From Cucumis sativus (Eukaryota > Streptophyta > Magnoliopsida > Cucurbitales > Cucurbitaceae): 64,000 bases of DNA. Positions 35,695-58,345 of the stretch are shown here, one piece after another. How positions within the stretch are numbered: the first letter of the stretch is position 1; every line of letters starts with the position of its first letter. The position numbers and the translations under genes are program-made. A model generated the notes under the pieces. The model saw nothing but the letters and a program-made list of their open reading frames with translations, did not search any database and was not told the DNA's origin. The stretch lies in NCBI RefSeq assembly GCF_000004075.3, contig NC_026658.2:13690075-13754074 (forward strand), written 5' to 3'.

Positions 35695-35885
35695 TTTTCT
35701 CAAATTAAAAGCTATCAATGATAGTTGCTATCAGCGAAGGTTCTTTTCTACTAACTGTTATCGATAAACATCAGTGGTATCTGCAATCAATAAATATCAA
35801 TAGTAACTACTATAACCGATACCTTTCAATTTAAAAAGTGTATTAATAATTATTATCGTTAATAACGTCTATCAATGATGGAAAT
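35695..35885. repeat. GATAG/CTATC-rich repeat block, related to 2086-2910
   Basis: Contains tcaaattaaaagctatcaatg, gatagttgctatcagcg and ttatcgataaacatcag, and closes with ctttcaatttaaaaagtg, the inverse of its start, so the block is bounded by short inverted repeats. It is a compact version of the block at 2086-2910. Confidence 0.55.
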
Positions 35886-36108
35886 TAAACGAATGTATTG
35901 AAAAACAAACTTGAAATTATATATATAGAAAAACTATAAGTTAGATCGGTCAATATTTACTATATTTATAGAGATTTTTGAAGTTGTGTTATATTTTAAA
36001 GAATTTCTTTTCCAAATTATACTATTTATTATAATTTGTACTAATTATGTTTCATTCTCTCTATCACTTATATTAAAAAGAAAAGAATAAATTAAAAAAG
36101 AAGGATTA

Positions 36109-36240
36109 TTTTTAAAAATAACAAAATAAATTAAAATATTTATATGCTATAGTAAAATTTTAATAGAACATACTAATGAGTATCAACGATAGAATTTGCT
36201 ATACGTATATTTGTCAAATTTTTTATTTTTAAAAATTCTC
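36109..36240. mobile_element. MITE-like element, short copy
   Basis: atttttaaaaataacaaaat at the left and ttttttatttttaaaaattc at the right are inverted ends; inside, gctatagtaaaattttaata and gatagaatttgctata. Same family as 12389 with a shortened core. Confidence 0.55.
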
Positions 36241-37982
36241 TAATAAAAACTTTACATTAGATAATTTAGTGAAATAAATTAAAAATCGATGCCTAAACCA
36301 CCCTATCGTTTTTACTTTAATTTTGATGCCATAAAAAAGTATTTTATTCTCTATGAAATGAAAAAGAAACAAAAACTTTTTCTTGGCATTTAAAAGAAAG
36401 TTAAGAATCTTATTCTTTGAAGTGTGTGAAGATCATCATCCATTTATCTATCACATATCATTATTCTTAATTTGAAGTAAAACTTACGGTTTACGATATT
36501 ATATTTATCGCAACATACAAATATATAATAAATTTTTTCGATGTAATTATTAATTTTTATATAACTTAATTTAGGATATTTATATTTTAATGATCGTTGA
36601 TGATTCGAAAGATATCATATGGTTTATGTCATGTGGCGAAGATGAGAAAGATCGTATAGTCATTTCCAACTTTGTTTATACCTTCGTATTATATTCCTCT
36701 ATCATATTTTGGTTAATTAGAGGCATGGGTAGTTTATGTAATTAAAATTTCAACTTATTCATCAATATTTATTTGAGATTATGACTCTTCATCACCATTT
36801 TGACTCTAATTAATTAAGTGTACCACATTAATTAATTATGTGGGAATGCTACTTAGTTTTCAAATTATCCTATTTACATATATATAACATATAATATATG
36901 GTCAATTCTTTGTTATGATTTCTTCGTGTTTACATAAATTAAGATCATTTTATCATTTTATTAATTTCTTCTGCTTTCACATAACATGACTTTATATATA
37001 TATATATATTCTTCGTATGGTTAAGATTCATTAATTCTATTTTTGTTTTTCTCATTCAACGTTTATGTATTTCTGTTTAAAGAAGCCAAAATTTTAAATA
37101 TTATTGTATGTATGGTGACTAAGTCACACAATGATTACAACGAAGAAAAAATGAAGAGAGTTGATGAGTTTTTATAATTAATTATGTGAATACGAAAAAT
37201 TCCATGGGGTTTTAATTAATTTGGTTTAGTCTTTTATGCATTAATAATTTCTTCAATCGGAATTAACTACACGATGTGTATTTAATAATTAGTATACAAA
37301 ACTTTTAGTCTTTTTTTAAATAATATAATAAAATGGCTAAGCTAATAGAATTGATTAATTAGTAACTTAATTAAATATCCACACATTTTAATGTTTAACT
37401 TTGTATATTTAATTTATTTATAACCAGTGTTTGAATTCCCATTTTAAGTTCTATTATTCCATCAACTTTTATCATATGCTTTTGTTAAATTGATTGTCTA
37501 TGAACTTTCTATTTTTTAAAGTAATATTTTTAGTTATAAGGATAAATGTATGAACCAAATATAATTGATTAAGATAGGATTATTTAAACTCGAAATTTTT
37601 CTAAGGTGCTAGAAGTTATGTGTTTTAGTTGTTAAAGATAGAAGTTGTGGTTTTGGATGAAGTAAAGAGAAAAGAAAAGTAATTATTTGATGTGAGATAT
37701 TGAGATATATAGTTTGATGTGATAATAATTAGACGTTATAACAAACACAAAAAGAAAATCACATTTGTATTCTTTTCTCCAAAAACTAAATGAGATATGG
37801 ACTCTCTCCCAATTATTCAACTCTCTATTCTTACTTTGAGTTTGACCATATAATATATGATAATATGACGTGGCCAACTCATACACACACACACATATAA
37901 CAACAATACACTTTCATTTGGTGTATATATGGAATCATTAATTAAGTATATATGATGAGACGTGGTCGGTTTGATTATTATC

Positions 37983-39507
<1,525 letters not shown>

Positions 39508-39556
39508 TTAATTAATACTTTAAGTTGTGAGGGAAAGTATAAACAGAGGCATGTCC

Positions 39557-39563
39557 TTTTATA
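39557..39563 (-). promoter_or_regulatory. TATA box, peroxidase 1
   Basis: tataaaa on the minus strand in tctctataaaagg, 83 bp upstream of the start. All four peroxidase genes have a tataaaa 45-83 bp before the ATG. Confidence 0.65.
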
Positions 39564-39569
39564 GAGATG

Positions 39570-42500
39570 AAGAAGGTGGTGAGGCTGAGCTCTGCTACGT
39601 ACCACAAGACAAATCCAAACGTTGAAAATAAGCCAACCCTTTTACTTTTCAAAACACAACTCAATAGAAAATTTCAGATTTGCATGGATTTTCCCCACTT
39701 TGAATTTTCTTCCCTCCTTTTCTTAATCTAATTATTATTGGGAATATATATAAAAACAAACACTGCACATAACATGGGGAGGAATTATTCAATTTTGGAG
39801 AATCAAAGTTTATCATTTCTTCCTCATTTCTCCTATTATTAAACATACTTTGGGTTTGTTGAATTGACTTCTTTAGAATCAAAAGCTAATTAGCGACTAA
39901 ATCTTTGATTAATTATTAGCGAAGTTAACTAAAAAAAAAATGCTATCTCTATCAAAAGTTGAATTATGTATATTGTAAACATTATTATGGTAATTCAAAT
40001 GATTTACGCCATGGAATTCCAAGCAGAAGACACCAAATTAAATGAATTTCATTACTTTTCAACATGTTTTAATTAGCTAATTATAATTAAAGGGCAATTT
40101 GCTTGGTGTTTCTTTTTTCTTTTCTTAAAATAATCTATTAAAAGAAAAGGTAATTAGTTCTTACATGGCTGCTAGTTATATATCCAACATGACCTTAATT
40201 ATAATTTGATTCCTTTTCATTGATGGGTTGAAATTTAGAAAACTTGTTCATCAGAATTATCGGATTTTTAGGAGATTTTTCGGTTATATAAATTATAAAT
40301 GGTTTAATTAATTAATATATAATTGGGTTTGAAGGAAGGCATCATAAAAATTAAAAAGTCAAAAATTAATGATTGATTAATTAAGATGGAGAATTATATA
40401 AAGAACCCAATGGTTAGTAAAGAGAATAATTGGGGGTGTGGTAATGTATTCCACTCTAATTTTACTAAGTTTGGTTAATTAAACATATTTAAAATAAATA
40501 AATGTAAAAGTCTATGAGGCTGCATTTCACGTCAAATCTTCAAGATGACAGCTCAAACTAATTTGGAATTTTGTTGAAAGAAAATAAAATAATCAATATA
40601 TATATATATTAGATAATATGTTATTCGTGTCCGTTTTGATAAGTGAGAGACAGTACTCTTAGCCACGCTCTCACCAATACTTAATCTCGTATTTCTCCCA
40701 AAAGTATAGAATTGCAAAAATAGTAAAATTTATTGACGATAGACGTTGTCACTTATTATAAGTTATTGGTATGTTAGTAATAAACTTCAAGAACCAAATC
40801 TAAACTTTGTCATATCTACGCATTCTTTTGATAAAAGAAATACAACAAGACATTTTTTTAATCAAACAATTAACTGTTTGTGACGTTCAAACTAAAAAAC
40901 TTCTATTTCTTTTTCTTTTAGAACAACGCTTAGTTGTGGTTGAGCTCATGCATCCCTTCAATTGTGATTGAAGAAAAAACATATAACTCACAAAAGAAAA
41001 GTTCATTAGGATTAAACAATCAATGTAATTGTAAACTGCATAAAAATTGATTCAACGAATAAGCTGTTGCAATTAGTCAGAGGAGATGGCTATAAAGTGA
41101 CATATTCATGTTCTTGTATGGCTCTAAGATATAAACCAAAGAGTCACCTAAGAGTTATAAACCCTACCATTCTTGGTTTGAGGGAAATAGACATTTGATT
41201 TTTCTTTACAACAGTGATTGACACAAACACTTCAAACAATAGTGATTGATATATATATATATATTATATATATATATATAATTTAAAAATAAAATTCTCC
41301 AAACCGCTAATTTGGACTAAGAAATTGAAGTATCTTTTGAGTTTACATCAAAAAGGCTTTTCTAGAATTGTAATCCACGTGATTGGTGGGCTAAATGGAT
41401 AGATATATGGGACCCTTTTTCTCTCTATTATTGCTTTCTCCCTTCTCCATTACATACTTAACCCAATATCCTAAATTTGTACATAAATTAACTCCTTCCA
41501 TCCGATTTAATTTGATACCAGTTTTGAAATTTGTGATTGTGAATTCTAATTGCATTTAATATTCTTTCTTAAAATCAATTACAATATCCACAACAAATAT
41601 TTATAATTATAATTTTAAATATAACGTACTTGTAAGAATTTTAGCTACATGCATGTAGATAAAAATTTATTAGTTAAATGTCAATTAATGTCTAGGTTGA
41701 TATAAGAATGTTTACGTTTTATTTTTTAGGTTTGATATTGAATCAAGTACGGATGATATAATAATGTTTTGTTTAGCTTCTCATGTAGGTAAATTTACGA
41801 GTAATTGGATAAGTTTTTTCTCTAAAAAGTAATAATTAATATTGCTAGTGACCATTATTTTATATATGGGTATAGTGCCCTTAGCCTAATGATTTTTGGA
41901 GAATTATTTGAGGTTAGGGTATAATATAAGTTATTGGTGTGGTGGTGGTATAGTTGGTGTAATTTTATTTACCTATAAATATTTGTAATGTTTTCACTTA
42001 AATGTGAAACATTTAGTTTTTCTCATTTTTTTGTTATCATTTCAATTTCAATTTATTGTTTTTGTTTTTTTGTTTTTAAAATTTTATTCATTAAAATAAA
42101 AAACTAACTTGATTTTCTTTTTGTTTTTAAAAAATAAATTTTATTTTTTTGAAAGTCTTTCTTTTTCATTTTCAATTTTCTTTCTTAATTTTAAAGTTTG
42201 AAAAAGGAAAAAAGTGAATCTTTCTTTTTAAGAATTAATTTTAAAAAAGAGAAAACGAAAATCAAATAGATTATATTAAACGAAATCTTAATTTTTGATT
42301 AAAGCACCAAATCAAAATGAAACCTTATGTTAAAATGAACTTACACGTTCGAATAATTTAAAATGACCAAAATAAGAAAGAGAAAAAAACATATAATTTA
42401 ATTAGTTGTACACGTTCTACTAGCAACCTTGAAATTAAAAGTTCGATTCTACCATAGTCATATCTTGTATGGTAAAATAGTTGATCAATCATGAAAAAGT

Positions 42501-45500
42501 TTCTTTTATATAGTTGTTGATTTCATTATCATTTATAATTGAAAGGAAGACTTGACTTGTAAAACAAGAAAAATTTGAACATCGGTATGGTACTCCACAA
42601 TGCCTATGGACTACAATGCATAAGTACAGTAATATGTCTCATTCATCAAATGAGGAGAGTGAGTTTCGACCTCATCCTTGGAATAGAGGTTTGGGGATCG
42701 GGCATGGCAGTTTAGGCCTAGGTCAACACATATATCTCCATGTTGCATAAAGAGAACAAACACATTTTTTCTTCTAATGCACATTCATCTGTCTTTTTGT
42801 TTTCTCTGTGTTCATCGTTTTCATACTTGAAAGAAAATTTGAGGTGTTTTATTACTTTTTGGTATATCCGAAATAAAATTAACCCAATCATTAAAATCTA
42901 CCCTTATGCATCAAATTACAAAATGATTAATAATTAGTAACAAATATTCTTTTCATGTACTGCAAAGATGGGAATTAATAAGACTGGAAGCGGTTGTGTG
43001 AAAAGCAGTACTGGAGAGAGAACAAAATAACCAAAAGCCATACAACCTTCAGTCCTCATCCATAAGAAAAAGAGTCAAGTATTTATGTAAATAATATCAA
43101 ATGATCAAAGGTGTATTTTCAACTAGACTGGGTATGTTGAGTGTATATATGTATACACACTCAACAATTATCCATATCAACCTTCAACTAGACAACTAAA
43201 CAGTGAGATATGAGACTCATTTGTTGTCTACTTAGTCAACCCTATCCACCTACCATGTTTTCAGAATGTTGTAGCAAACTGAACGGATAATTTCGTATTG
43301 TTCTCCTGTGCACATAAAATATCTTCTAGCTCTGATAGAAGTGGAGTTAATAATTAGCACTTCATTTGTTTCTTAATTGTAGTTGTATAAGTATGACAGA
43401 ATTCCACCACCGAAGGCAACTGCACCGTTTAAGAGATCACATTCGAAGTCCTTTCTGCATAAATATCACACAAACTTATATTGAAAAACTCGATCCCGAT
43501 CGAAGCACCCAAAGCAAACGAACAAGATATAAAGGTGAATAAGAAATGGGTAAAGATCAAGCAGGTGTGTGGGTCCAATAAATGGGGGGATTCGTCAAAC
43601 AAATTAATTTATGCATGGGATTTGACATTTTAACTAATGACTCTAACACTCTACCATTCCCTCTTTTCTTTGGGAATCTTCATCATCATTAAATTTTATT
43701 TTATCCATAAACCAAACAAATTAACATGATTGACCAGAGACGCAGTCAAGAGAACGGTTAGCAGATTTGTGTAATTACTCCTGCATTAAATTTTCTACAC
43801 CAACATTATTATTATTATTATTTTCTAAGTTCATCATTAATCAATGTTCATTCACAACACTATCCAATAAGACTTGTGACAGTGAGATATTGCTATTTTT
43901 CTTTTATTTTCTACATTAAAAATTGGACTCTTTCTATTTATTTTAGTTCAACCGTTATGAATTATGAGTTACGAATATCTAACTATAGACGATACTTTAA
44001 ATTGATTAGCTTATTACACGTGTGATACATGTAAGTTTCATAATTTTATTTCAATATATACATTGGTTTTCTTCAAAAAAAAAATTTATTTACATATAAT
44101 GTTCACTTGATATTATATCATCAAACCTACAAATGAAAAAATACATCACTAATAACAATTACTTTTATCACAATCCGATTTAGAGGGACTCATTAATGAG
44201 TATGTAGATTTATCTCTTAAACAACCAACGATCTTATTATATCATTTATCTTTATAATTAAGATTTTGAGGTTTCGTTATGTTTTTAGATGTGATATTCT
44301 CATATATATATGCCCTTAAGATATAGTACTTTTGTAGGTTCAACAATTTAGATATTTGTTTGAACCTCATGGGATCTAAGATCGGATTAGGTATTGATGA
44401 AACATGTGATTTTCCATCTTAAAATTATCGATTGATAATAGGATTAGAACAAAAATTAGTTAGATATAAAAGAAACAAAAAAAAAAAAAAAAACAAATAG
44501 TGAACTTAAAAAGAGAACATGTGCAAAGAAACATGTAACACACTAAAACTTGGTTATAGTTTCTCATAATTTAAAAATAGAAAGATGAAGGAACACTTAA
44601 ACATTGCAAGCCATGGCACTGGCTTGAAATTATCATCCCCTCATGATTTTAAAATTAGAAGTGTGCAAAAATTGGATTGCTACACCTCATGAATGGCAGT
44701 GTATTTTAATTAAAATATAATGTTGCTTTTTTCCATTTCAATTTTCTGTTGAAATAAATGAAAGGAGAAAATGAAAACTTCAAACATTAGAGATTGAAAT
44801 AATTGAAACCTACTACTAGAGAATAATTAAGACGTGTAGCCTAGAGAAATTTAAACTTACTTCATGTACTAATAACCCTAATCAATAGGTAATCTCAACC
44901 CAACCATAAATATGATAAGAGATTATTCTAAGCAAATAATTTTGTACCTTTAGATGAAAGAGAGAAGTTAAAAAGTAGTTAAAATTTGTATTAGTAGTTA
45001 TTAAGAAGAGGTTAATTGTAGGCCGTGAACATCACGTACGTACTAAAATCATCAAGTTGACCAATTTAATCAAAGTCACTTGAGTAGTGTACGTACAATT
45101 ATCAAGTTGACCAATTTAATCAAAGTCACTTGAGTAGTTTGGAAATTATGTTTGTTAAATATACAAAATCAACATTGTTCGTATGCCGACAAAAAATTAT
45201 TTGGTCTAAACTGAGAGACATAAGTAATTTGGTCTAAACTGATCAAACTTATTTTGTTATTTTTTAGCGTCAATTGTCGCTTGTTGTCTCATCAAAACGT
45301 CACTCTCTCCTACGTCCCGAACGCCTCGCCACTTCTCTCCCTCATCATGTCTCTCTTTGTCGACCATTTTCCGTTTTGTCCCTCGCGATCAAAACAACTT
45401 AATTGGTTAATCTATCGGTTTAAACAAGTGAAAAAACTTTAATAATTTTGTCGAAAACTCGATTTGGACCGGTCGATACTCACCCTCAATAGTAACAGTT

Positions 45501-45786
45501 GAAAAAGCAGCTTGTGCGTTTGGTTTGATCACTATACATTTTTGTAAAATAGAAAGACACCACTTTTATTGATCATATATAGAACAAAAGACACTATATG
45601 TTTTTGAGCTTTGATGTTTGGCATCCCCATGCACTCTCTCATTTTAAGCCACAAGAGAAAATTGATCAAAACCCACTTTTTCCCCTCGAACAATAAAAAG
45701 CAACCACAAAAACAAGATATGATTATTATAATACAATTGAGTTTGACCGTAACGGAACCACCATATATGATATCATATATATAATT
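39570..45786. other. Gene-poor AT-rich region
   Basis: About 6.2 kb without a convincing gene. It holds TA-rich microsatellite tracts (41246-41282), T/A runs (42000-42260), a 50-bp-period duplication (45051-45138) and a less AT-rich island at 45180-45480 with no recognisable protein. A weak tRNA-like phrase (agttcgattctacc, near 42443) has no full cloverleaf. Confidence 0.5.
45051..45138 (+). repeat. Tandem duplication, 50-bp period
   Basis: A 38-bp unit (atcaagttgaccaatttaat...) occurs at 45051-45088 and again at 45101-45138, separated by a gtacgtac-type spacer. Confidence 0.9.
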
Positions 45787-47887
<2,101 letters not shown>

Positions 47888-47889
47888 GA

Positions 47890-50800
47890 TTTTTTTTTTG
47901 TTACTAAGAAAAAGAATAATTGGGTTATGAATATGACAAGGTGGTGGTGGCTAAGTCACCGGCGAGAGTTTACGTGATTAGGCTGATGAACATAGTGAGG
48001 AGAGAGAATAATTTTGGAGCTTTTACTTTTCAAATTGGGAAGAGATATTAAATTTTTGATAACAATGGGGGTTATGATTATTAATGTCGTGTAGATGATT
48101 CTTATTATTATTGATATATTGAAGTTGTTGTATATTCTCGTGTAAATAAAATAATTATAGTATACACAATAATACAATAATATGATGTGTAGTAGTTAGC
48201 AAATAGAAGTTGAAGAGAAGGATATAGGAAGTCAAGTTTTTGTGTGTCGTATGTATAAATGTAATGTATAATATAATTCTAAATGAAGTGAAACATACTC
48301 TGATTTTTGACAAATTTGAATAGTTGCATGCTTTGATTAAGACATTGATTAATAATGTATGTCTGTATGCTTTCAAACATATCTATCTATTATAAATGTG
48401 TGATTTGATTCAATTCCTAAATTTTATATAAAAATGTAAAACGGAGGAATTATTGGAGGAAGAAAGCCGCCCCAAAGTGTTTGATAGCATGGCGTTCCAT
48501 GTCAAAAGTAATTAGTGAATAATTCTATGTATTATATGAGAATGTATTTTAAACTTTTTGCCTTTATCGTTGTAAAAATTTTAAATCTACATCTATATAT
48601 AAAGAATATTATGAAATAATAGCATTGTGCTCAATTCATTTTGTAATTATATTTTTTGATTCTTCTCTATATTAGGTAAGCTTTATCATACAAATAAGCT
48701 TTGTACTTCGAACGCAAAAGTTCTATCGTTTAGTTGATACAAAAATTAAATCTAGTCAACCAAATGATAGATGAGTTATTTGAAAAAGAGATCACCTACA
48801 AAACAAAACAAAATAAGAATAGAACACCATCTTGTCTACCACTCCAATACTCAATTGCTTAAATTAGTTTATTGGAGAGGGTTAGAGTAAGCAATTTTTA
48901 GGAAGAAGATGAACAGTTGTTATAAGGCCGGCCCTTGAAAGTTTCTTGTTTAGTTAAGTTAAAGAAAGTCAATTTTGTCTCTCATACTTGTAATTGCAGT
49001 TTCCTATTTCATAATCCATATCGAGCTAACCTATTTAGAGCTTTATCTTCAATGTGATTCTTGATCCAAAATAACTCATAACATATGGTATAAATTTTTT
49101 TGTGGGTCTCTTTTGTTATATTTTGTGACATTTATCACATTGCTTAATTCCATTGTTCAAACTCAAGAAATTGATGTATGTATGTATTATGTATATATGT
49201 TTATAATTGACAGGAGGAGGGGTCCCCTTTTCCAAAAAGTCAACAAATTTAATGATGGATTACTTTTCATGTTTACTGTTTTAATATATATATATATAGA
49301 TATATTAGGACTTTAATTTGTTTGAATAACTAACCAATTTGATCATAATTTATTTTTCATTAGGTGTCCAAATCAAGATGATCACCTCAAACCTTTCACA
49401 AACATTACTATAATTAATGTGAGAAGCAAAAGTGAAACTATATCTAAATATATGAATTTTAGTTTAACTCTAACCCTTCATTAATTTATTTTTTAAAACT
49501 AGCTAGCTAGTACAGTTATTTCATTTCAATTTGATAATTATATAGGTCTCTAATAATCCAATCCATCTTATTTCATTTTTTTCTTTTTTGCTTTTTAATG
49601 GACTAAACTTTATAAAATACTATACTTTTGTCTGTAAATTTTACATTTTTTAAAATTCTAATTTTAAAAATATATTTTCAAAAAATTAAACATGAAACTA
49701 TGAAACTAAAAGGTAATAAGAAGAAGAGAAACACAATTTTCTATACAACTCTCTTCTACGCTCATGCTCTTTTTATCATTTTTTCCAAGTCGTTGAAAAT
49801 TCCACCTTGAAAAAGCTAAAAAAATTTGCATTCTCTTTATACATAAGACAAAAGAGATAGTCTCGTACGAGTAAGAGATAGATCTAACTATCTTGAAAAA
49901 CCTAAATTAAACCAACCTAAGCTAAATAAATATCTCATGGGTTGGGTTGAGTTCGGTTTACAATTAGGCTACATGAGTTATTTCTCTATTTGTTGATTTG
50001 TTTTGAGATAACTTAATATTTTTTTCACCTCTAACATTTATCTTCTATGTCAACGTGAACATCCATGCAAAACTTAAGCAAGTGAGTGAAGAGTAGTGTA
50101 TGTTCATCATAACTAAAAAATAATTATAACGTCAATTAGAACTTTTGAGGAGAAAAAGAATACAAGATTTTAATCCTCTTTTGGTTGATACTTTGTTTTA
50201 TTTTTTACTATTCAGAACTATTGTCAACTTAGGGTTTAAAGTGAAGAAAGCTTAATCTCATACTCCTCTCTCCCTTGTTATATTCACAAAGAATCTTTTA
50301 CTAGAAAAAGACCATTTTAAAATTTAAAAATACCACAATATTTTTTATATGTATATATAAGAAATATGGAGTGTGGCTGCTGAAGGAAGGTTTTGTGGTT
50401 TAGGTCAGAGTAGGAGGCTGCTGCTACCTGATCTCTCTCTCCATTTTACCTGCTAATTCTTGGATTGATCCTTTTGCCTACCTTTTCTTTTGTCTCTTCT
50501 CTCTATTATTCTAATATACACAAAACATATTAAAGATAAGGACATTCAAATTTTCTTGGCCCATAATTTAATTTGAATTGAAGAAAGATTATAATATTGT
50601 TTTAAGATAATATACCATGTGATTGGTGGGATCCAAACTGCTATCCATCAAAACCCTTCTTCAATATGCCCTCACTTCAATGCTTCTGTTTCTTACCACA
50701 ATTATCATTATTTTATATAATAGATGGAAAGATTCAAAAAGTTTTAACTAAATAGTTCTCTAATCATTGAAGATACATCTATACATATATATAACAACAA

Positions 50801-53339
50801 TGAGTTGAAATTAATATAACAGATCCTAATTCAAAAACTGTTATCAATTAAACTTTTGAGTTATAACATAAGATTGATTTAGTTAGCAATTAGTCACACT
50901 CTTGTAAAGTTGATTTGACATAAATAATTAAGAAATTTAGTGTATGTATTAGGTAGTAATTATTAACATGAAGAGAAGGGCACTGGGCCATATTCTTCAT
51001 AAACTAATTAGTCAACCATGAATGGATTCATAGACAAGTAAAAATCTAGTCTACATTTACTTTTTTTTTTTTTTCATTATAAGTCGCTATTCTATACAAA
51101 ATCTTCAAATTTCAATAATCTAGATTTTAGAATGTTTTTGAATAACCGAAAGAATTTAAAAAATTATCTATTATCGTTGAAAACGTGGATCGAGTAATCA
51201 TTGATTTTGATTGTATGTCGATATATCTCCGACAATAATCTCATACAAATTGAGGATATCACAAAATTAACCTATTTCGTGTATCTTGCCATTTAAGTTA
51301 CTCAATCTCATTAGGTCGTTATTCAAATCTGGATAAGGTGATAAATTATTTTATTTTTTATTCTCTAATGACGTGGAATTGGTGAGCTGCCACTAACATA
51401 AGTGTTGTCAGCACCTAAATATGTATTAGGACTAAATAGTATCTAAGTTGGTAAGATGTTGATTATTTGTTGTCTTAAATTTAATATTACAAAATACAAT
51501 CTTTCAAAAATTTATTGATGAAAGATTAATATTACATGAAAAATAAAATCCTTATAAATTAATTGTAAATTTGAAAATTGATTTTTTTATTATAAAATAT
51601 TACAAAATAAAATTTGAGGTTAAAAATTTAAAATAGAGTTATTTTCAAATATAGCAAATTGAACCAAAATATATTTTATAAAATATTATAAAATATTACC
51701 GTCTATCTATAATGATTCGAGATAGACCAAAATAGATTACTATCAGTATCTATTTAGATAACGTGTGTTGGACACTTGGGGGACACCAATTAGACGTTTG
51801 CTAGTCCAACAACTGTATTAGACATGCATATATGATAATCATAATAACTTTAATTTTACTTTTAAACCTATAGATGTATCAATTTATTTACTATGAATTT
51901 TCTTTTACAATAAAAGTGAATATTTTAATAAACATATTTTTGTCGTGTCGTGTTTTAGATTTTTAAAATATGGTGTATCGCTATGTCCATGTCGTATCGT
52001 ATTTGTGTCTTATGATAGACACAAATATAGAAGTTTAGATGTATAGTCATATGATATTTGTAAATATTTTGAAAATTTTGTTCAATTAAATTGTTAAATA
52101 TTTAAAAACAAAAAGCAGAGGACAAAGAGGGCTTTTATGGGCCCAAGTCGGCCCATGTAGTGAGACTATGTACAATACAACGATCCAATTCAATCAAATT
52201 CAGCCTTTTCTCATTCTTAAACCAAAACCTAATTAAGATTTATGGTTAATACATTTTCACCCATTTTGCTATATATTTGTATTTTTTAGAAAATATTACT
52301 AAATAACAATTATAGTTATGCAATACAATCATAATCAACAACTCATATCACAAGCTCAAAAGTTTAGTATAGAAATTTGTTCATGTTAATTTAAAGAAAT
52401 TAGTGATTAATATCTCGTTTGGTTTTTTCTTTTTCTTTTTTTCAAATTAAATCGATGAATTGCCATGGACCTTGCATTACATGTTTGGAAGATGCAACTT
52501 TTTTTTTTTTTTTAATGTATGTTTTAGTATAAGATTCAATTTGATTAGTGCGCAATTTGTAACTTTTGTTTTATTAATTAAGCTCAATTCTTTAGTCAAT
52601 TAAGTTCATTATTTAAAACACCATTACTCATTCATATCATCATGACAATTAGTATTTTTCGTTTTCAAATACTCATAGAGGCATTTGAACTACCAACTCC
52701 AAATGATCATCAACCTATTCAAGTTGTAGCCATTAGACCAAATCCAAGTCAAACAAATCAAGTTTTATCTCTTACAACTACAAATCTATTTAAAATGATA
52801 GATGTTCTTACTATTTCCTATTTTAAAACCTAACTAAATTCATTCTCCTCACCAATAATTATTCTTTTTACCATAATTAAACTCATGTTAACATTGATTG
52901 TTAACCATATAATGATAACACTTCATGAGCATAGCTCAAACATCTTAAGTGGTTAACATATTAAACATATAAAGTTGAAATGATATAATCTTATTGTACA
53001 AATTTAATTTTGTAATCAATGAAAATAATAGATAGATACCAATAATTTACTTTGAAATTATGTTTAATTACTTTAAGATAGATAAATAATTCACTAGATA
53101 GAATATTAAATTTAAAGTAACAAATCTAAGAACGTATGAGTTCCACTTGTAATTTGAAATCAATCTCTTTTTTCTTTATTTTATGATGACATGAGGACAA
53201 TTAAAAGCACATAAAAATAAGTATTAGGTAAAAATAAACACTAATTAACACACATAATTATAAACTAAGCTTAATTATAGTTATGGACGTAATGAAGGAA
53301 GATGAAGAAGCAGAAGCAGGCAGCAGCACAGAATTATGT
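47890..53339. other. Gene-poor AT-rich region
   Basis: About 5.4 kb with no supported gene. It contains a truncated MITE-like copy (51640-51745) and a weak tRNA-like phrase (gagcatagctcaaa...ggttaac, near 52927-52955) that may be a decayed SINE fragment. A 63-codon ORF at 52642 has more even composition than its surroundings but no recognisable family. Confidence 0.5.
51640..51745. mobile_element. MITE-like fragment
   Basis: ttttcaaatatagcaaattg followed by a gtctatctataatgattcgagatag-type core; only one terminal end is clear. Same family as 12389. Confidence 0.45.
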
Positions 53340-57712
<4,373 letters not shown>

Positions 57713-57756
57713 TTTTGAATTTTGTAGTGAGCAAAATGTTAAGCAATGGAAGCTGT

Positions 57757-57763
57757 TTTTATA
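57757..57763 (-). promoter_or_regulatory. TATA box, peroxidase 4
   Basis: tataaaa in ctctataaaaacagc (minus strand), 45 bp before the start at 57712. Confidence 0.65.
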
Positions 57764-58224
57764 GAGATCGGTAAAGCAGAGTGGGGCATGCCGGCGGCTG
57801 ATATTCAACATTTCATCCCTTCTTCTAACTTCTAATTCATACCAATAATATTCATCTCTTTTTCAAATTTTGCATTTCTAATCCTATTAATCTTGCTTCC
57901 ATTCACATTAAATTTCTAATTCATCCCAATGTGATCTTTGAAATTTAAAATGTTTAAAAAAAAAAAAAAGTGAAATTTTACTAATACAATCTAATTAATT
58001 CCCATTTTGTTTATTTTCCAATTTTGGTAAACTAAGTAGCATTGATGTTCATGTGGGAGACAAGGATGATGATTATCATCACTTCTTCCTTTACTACTCT
58101 CCCATTCCATTTCTCATATTTCCAACTTTTTTCATTTCAACTACACTTCCAACCATATTTTTCTTTGGGGCAATTTTACTATCACAATCTATATTCGGAC
58201 AAATCTAGTTTATCACATACCTGA

Positions 58225-58345
58225 TATTTTTCTAAATTTTGTAAATATTTTCACAAGTTTTGTCCCTTGAAATAATTTCTCTAACCTGGACATTCTTAAA
58301 AATATAAAATAAATTAAAATATTTATCACTGTTTATCAATGCTAC
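58225..58345. mobile_element. MITE-like fragment
   Basis: tctaaattttgtaaatattt and ttaaaaatataaaataaatt carry the two terminal motifs of the family at 12389; the core is largely gone and the order is rearranged. Confidence 0.4.

Larger units (their letters stand above)
34901..37982. other. Intergenic, no gene seen
   Basis: Promoter side of the SINAT gene ((CT)n near 35175-35191), then AT-rich DNA containing a GATAG repeat block (35695-35885) and a MITE-like copy (36109-36240). No coding signal. Confidence 0.55.

Noticed and set aside
42430-42460. tRNA-like B-box phrase (agttcgattctacc)
   Set aside because: No A box at the right spacing and no acceptor stem pairing; not a tRNA gene, at best a SINE remnant.
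52642-52833. 63-codon ORF with a Pro/Asn/Gln-rich middle
   Set aside because: More protein-like than its surroundings but no family recognised, no promoter or splice context; left uncalled.
57713-57811. Upstream in-frame ATG for peroxidase 4 (MLNISRRHAPL...)
   Set aside because: It lies upstream of the TATA box and would bury the signal peptide; the sister gene starts at the downstream position.
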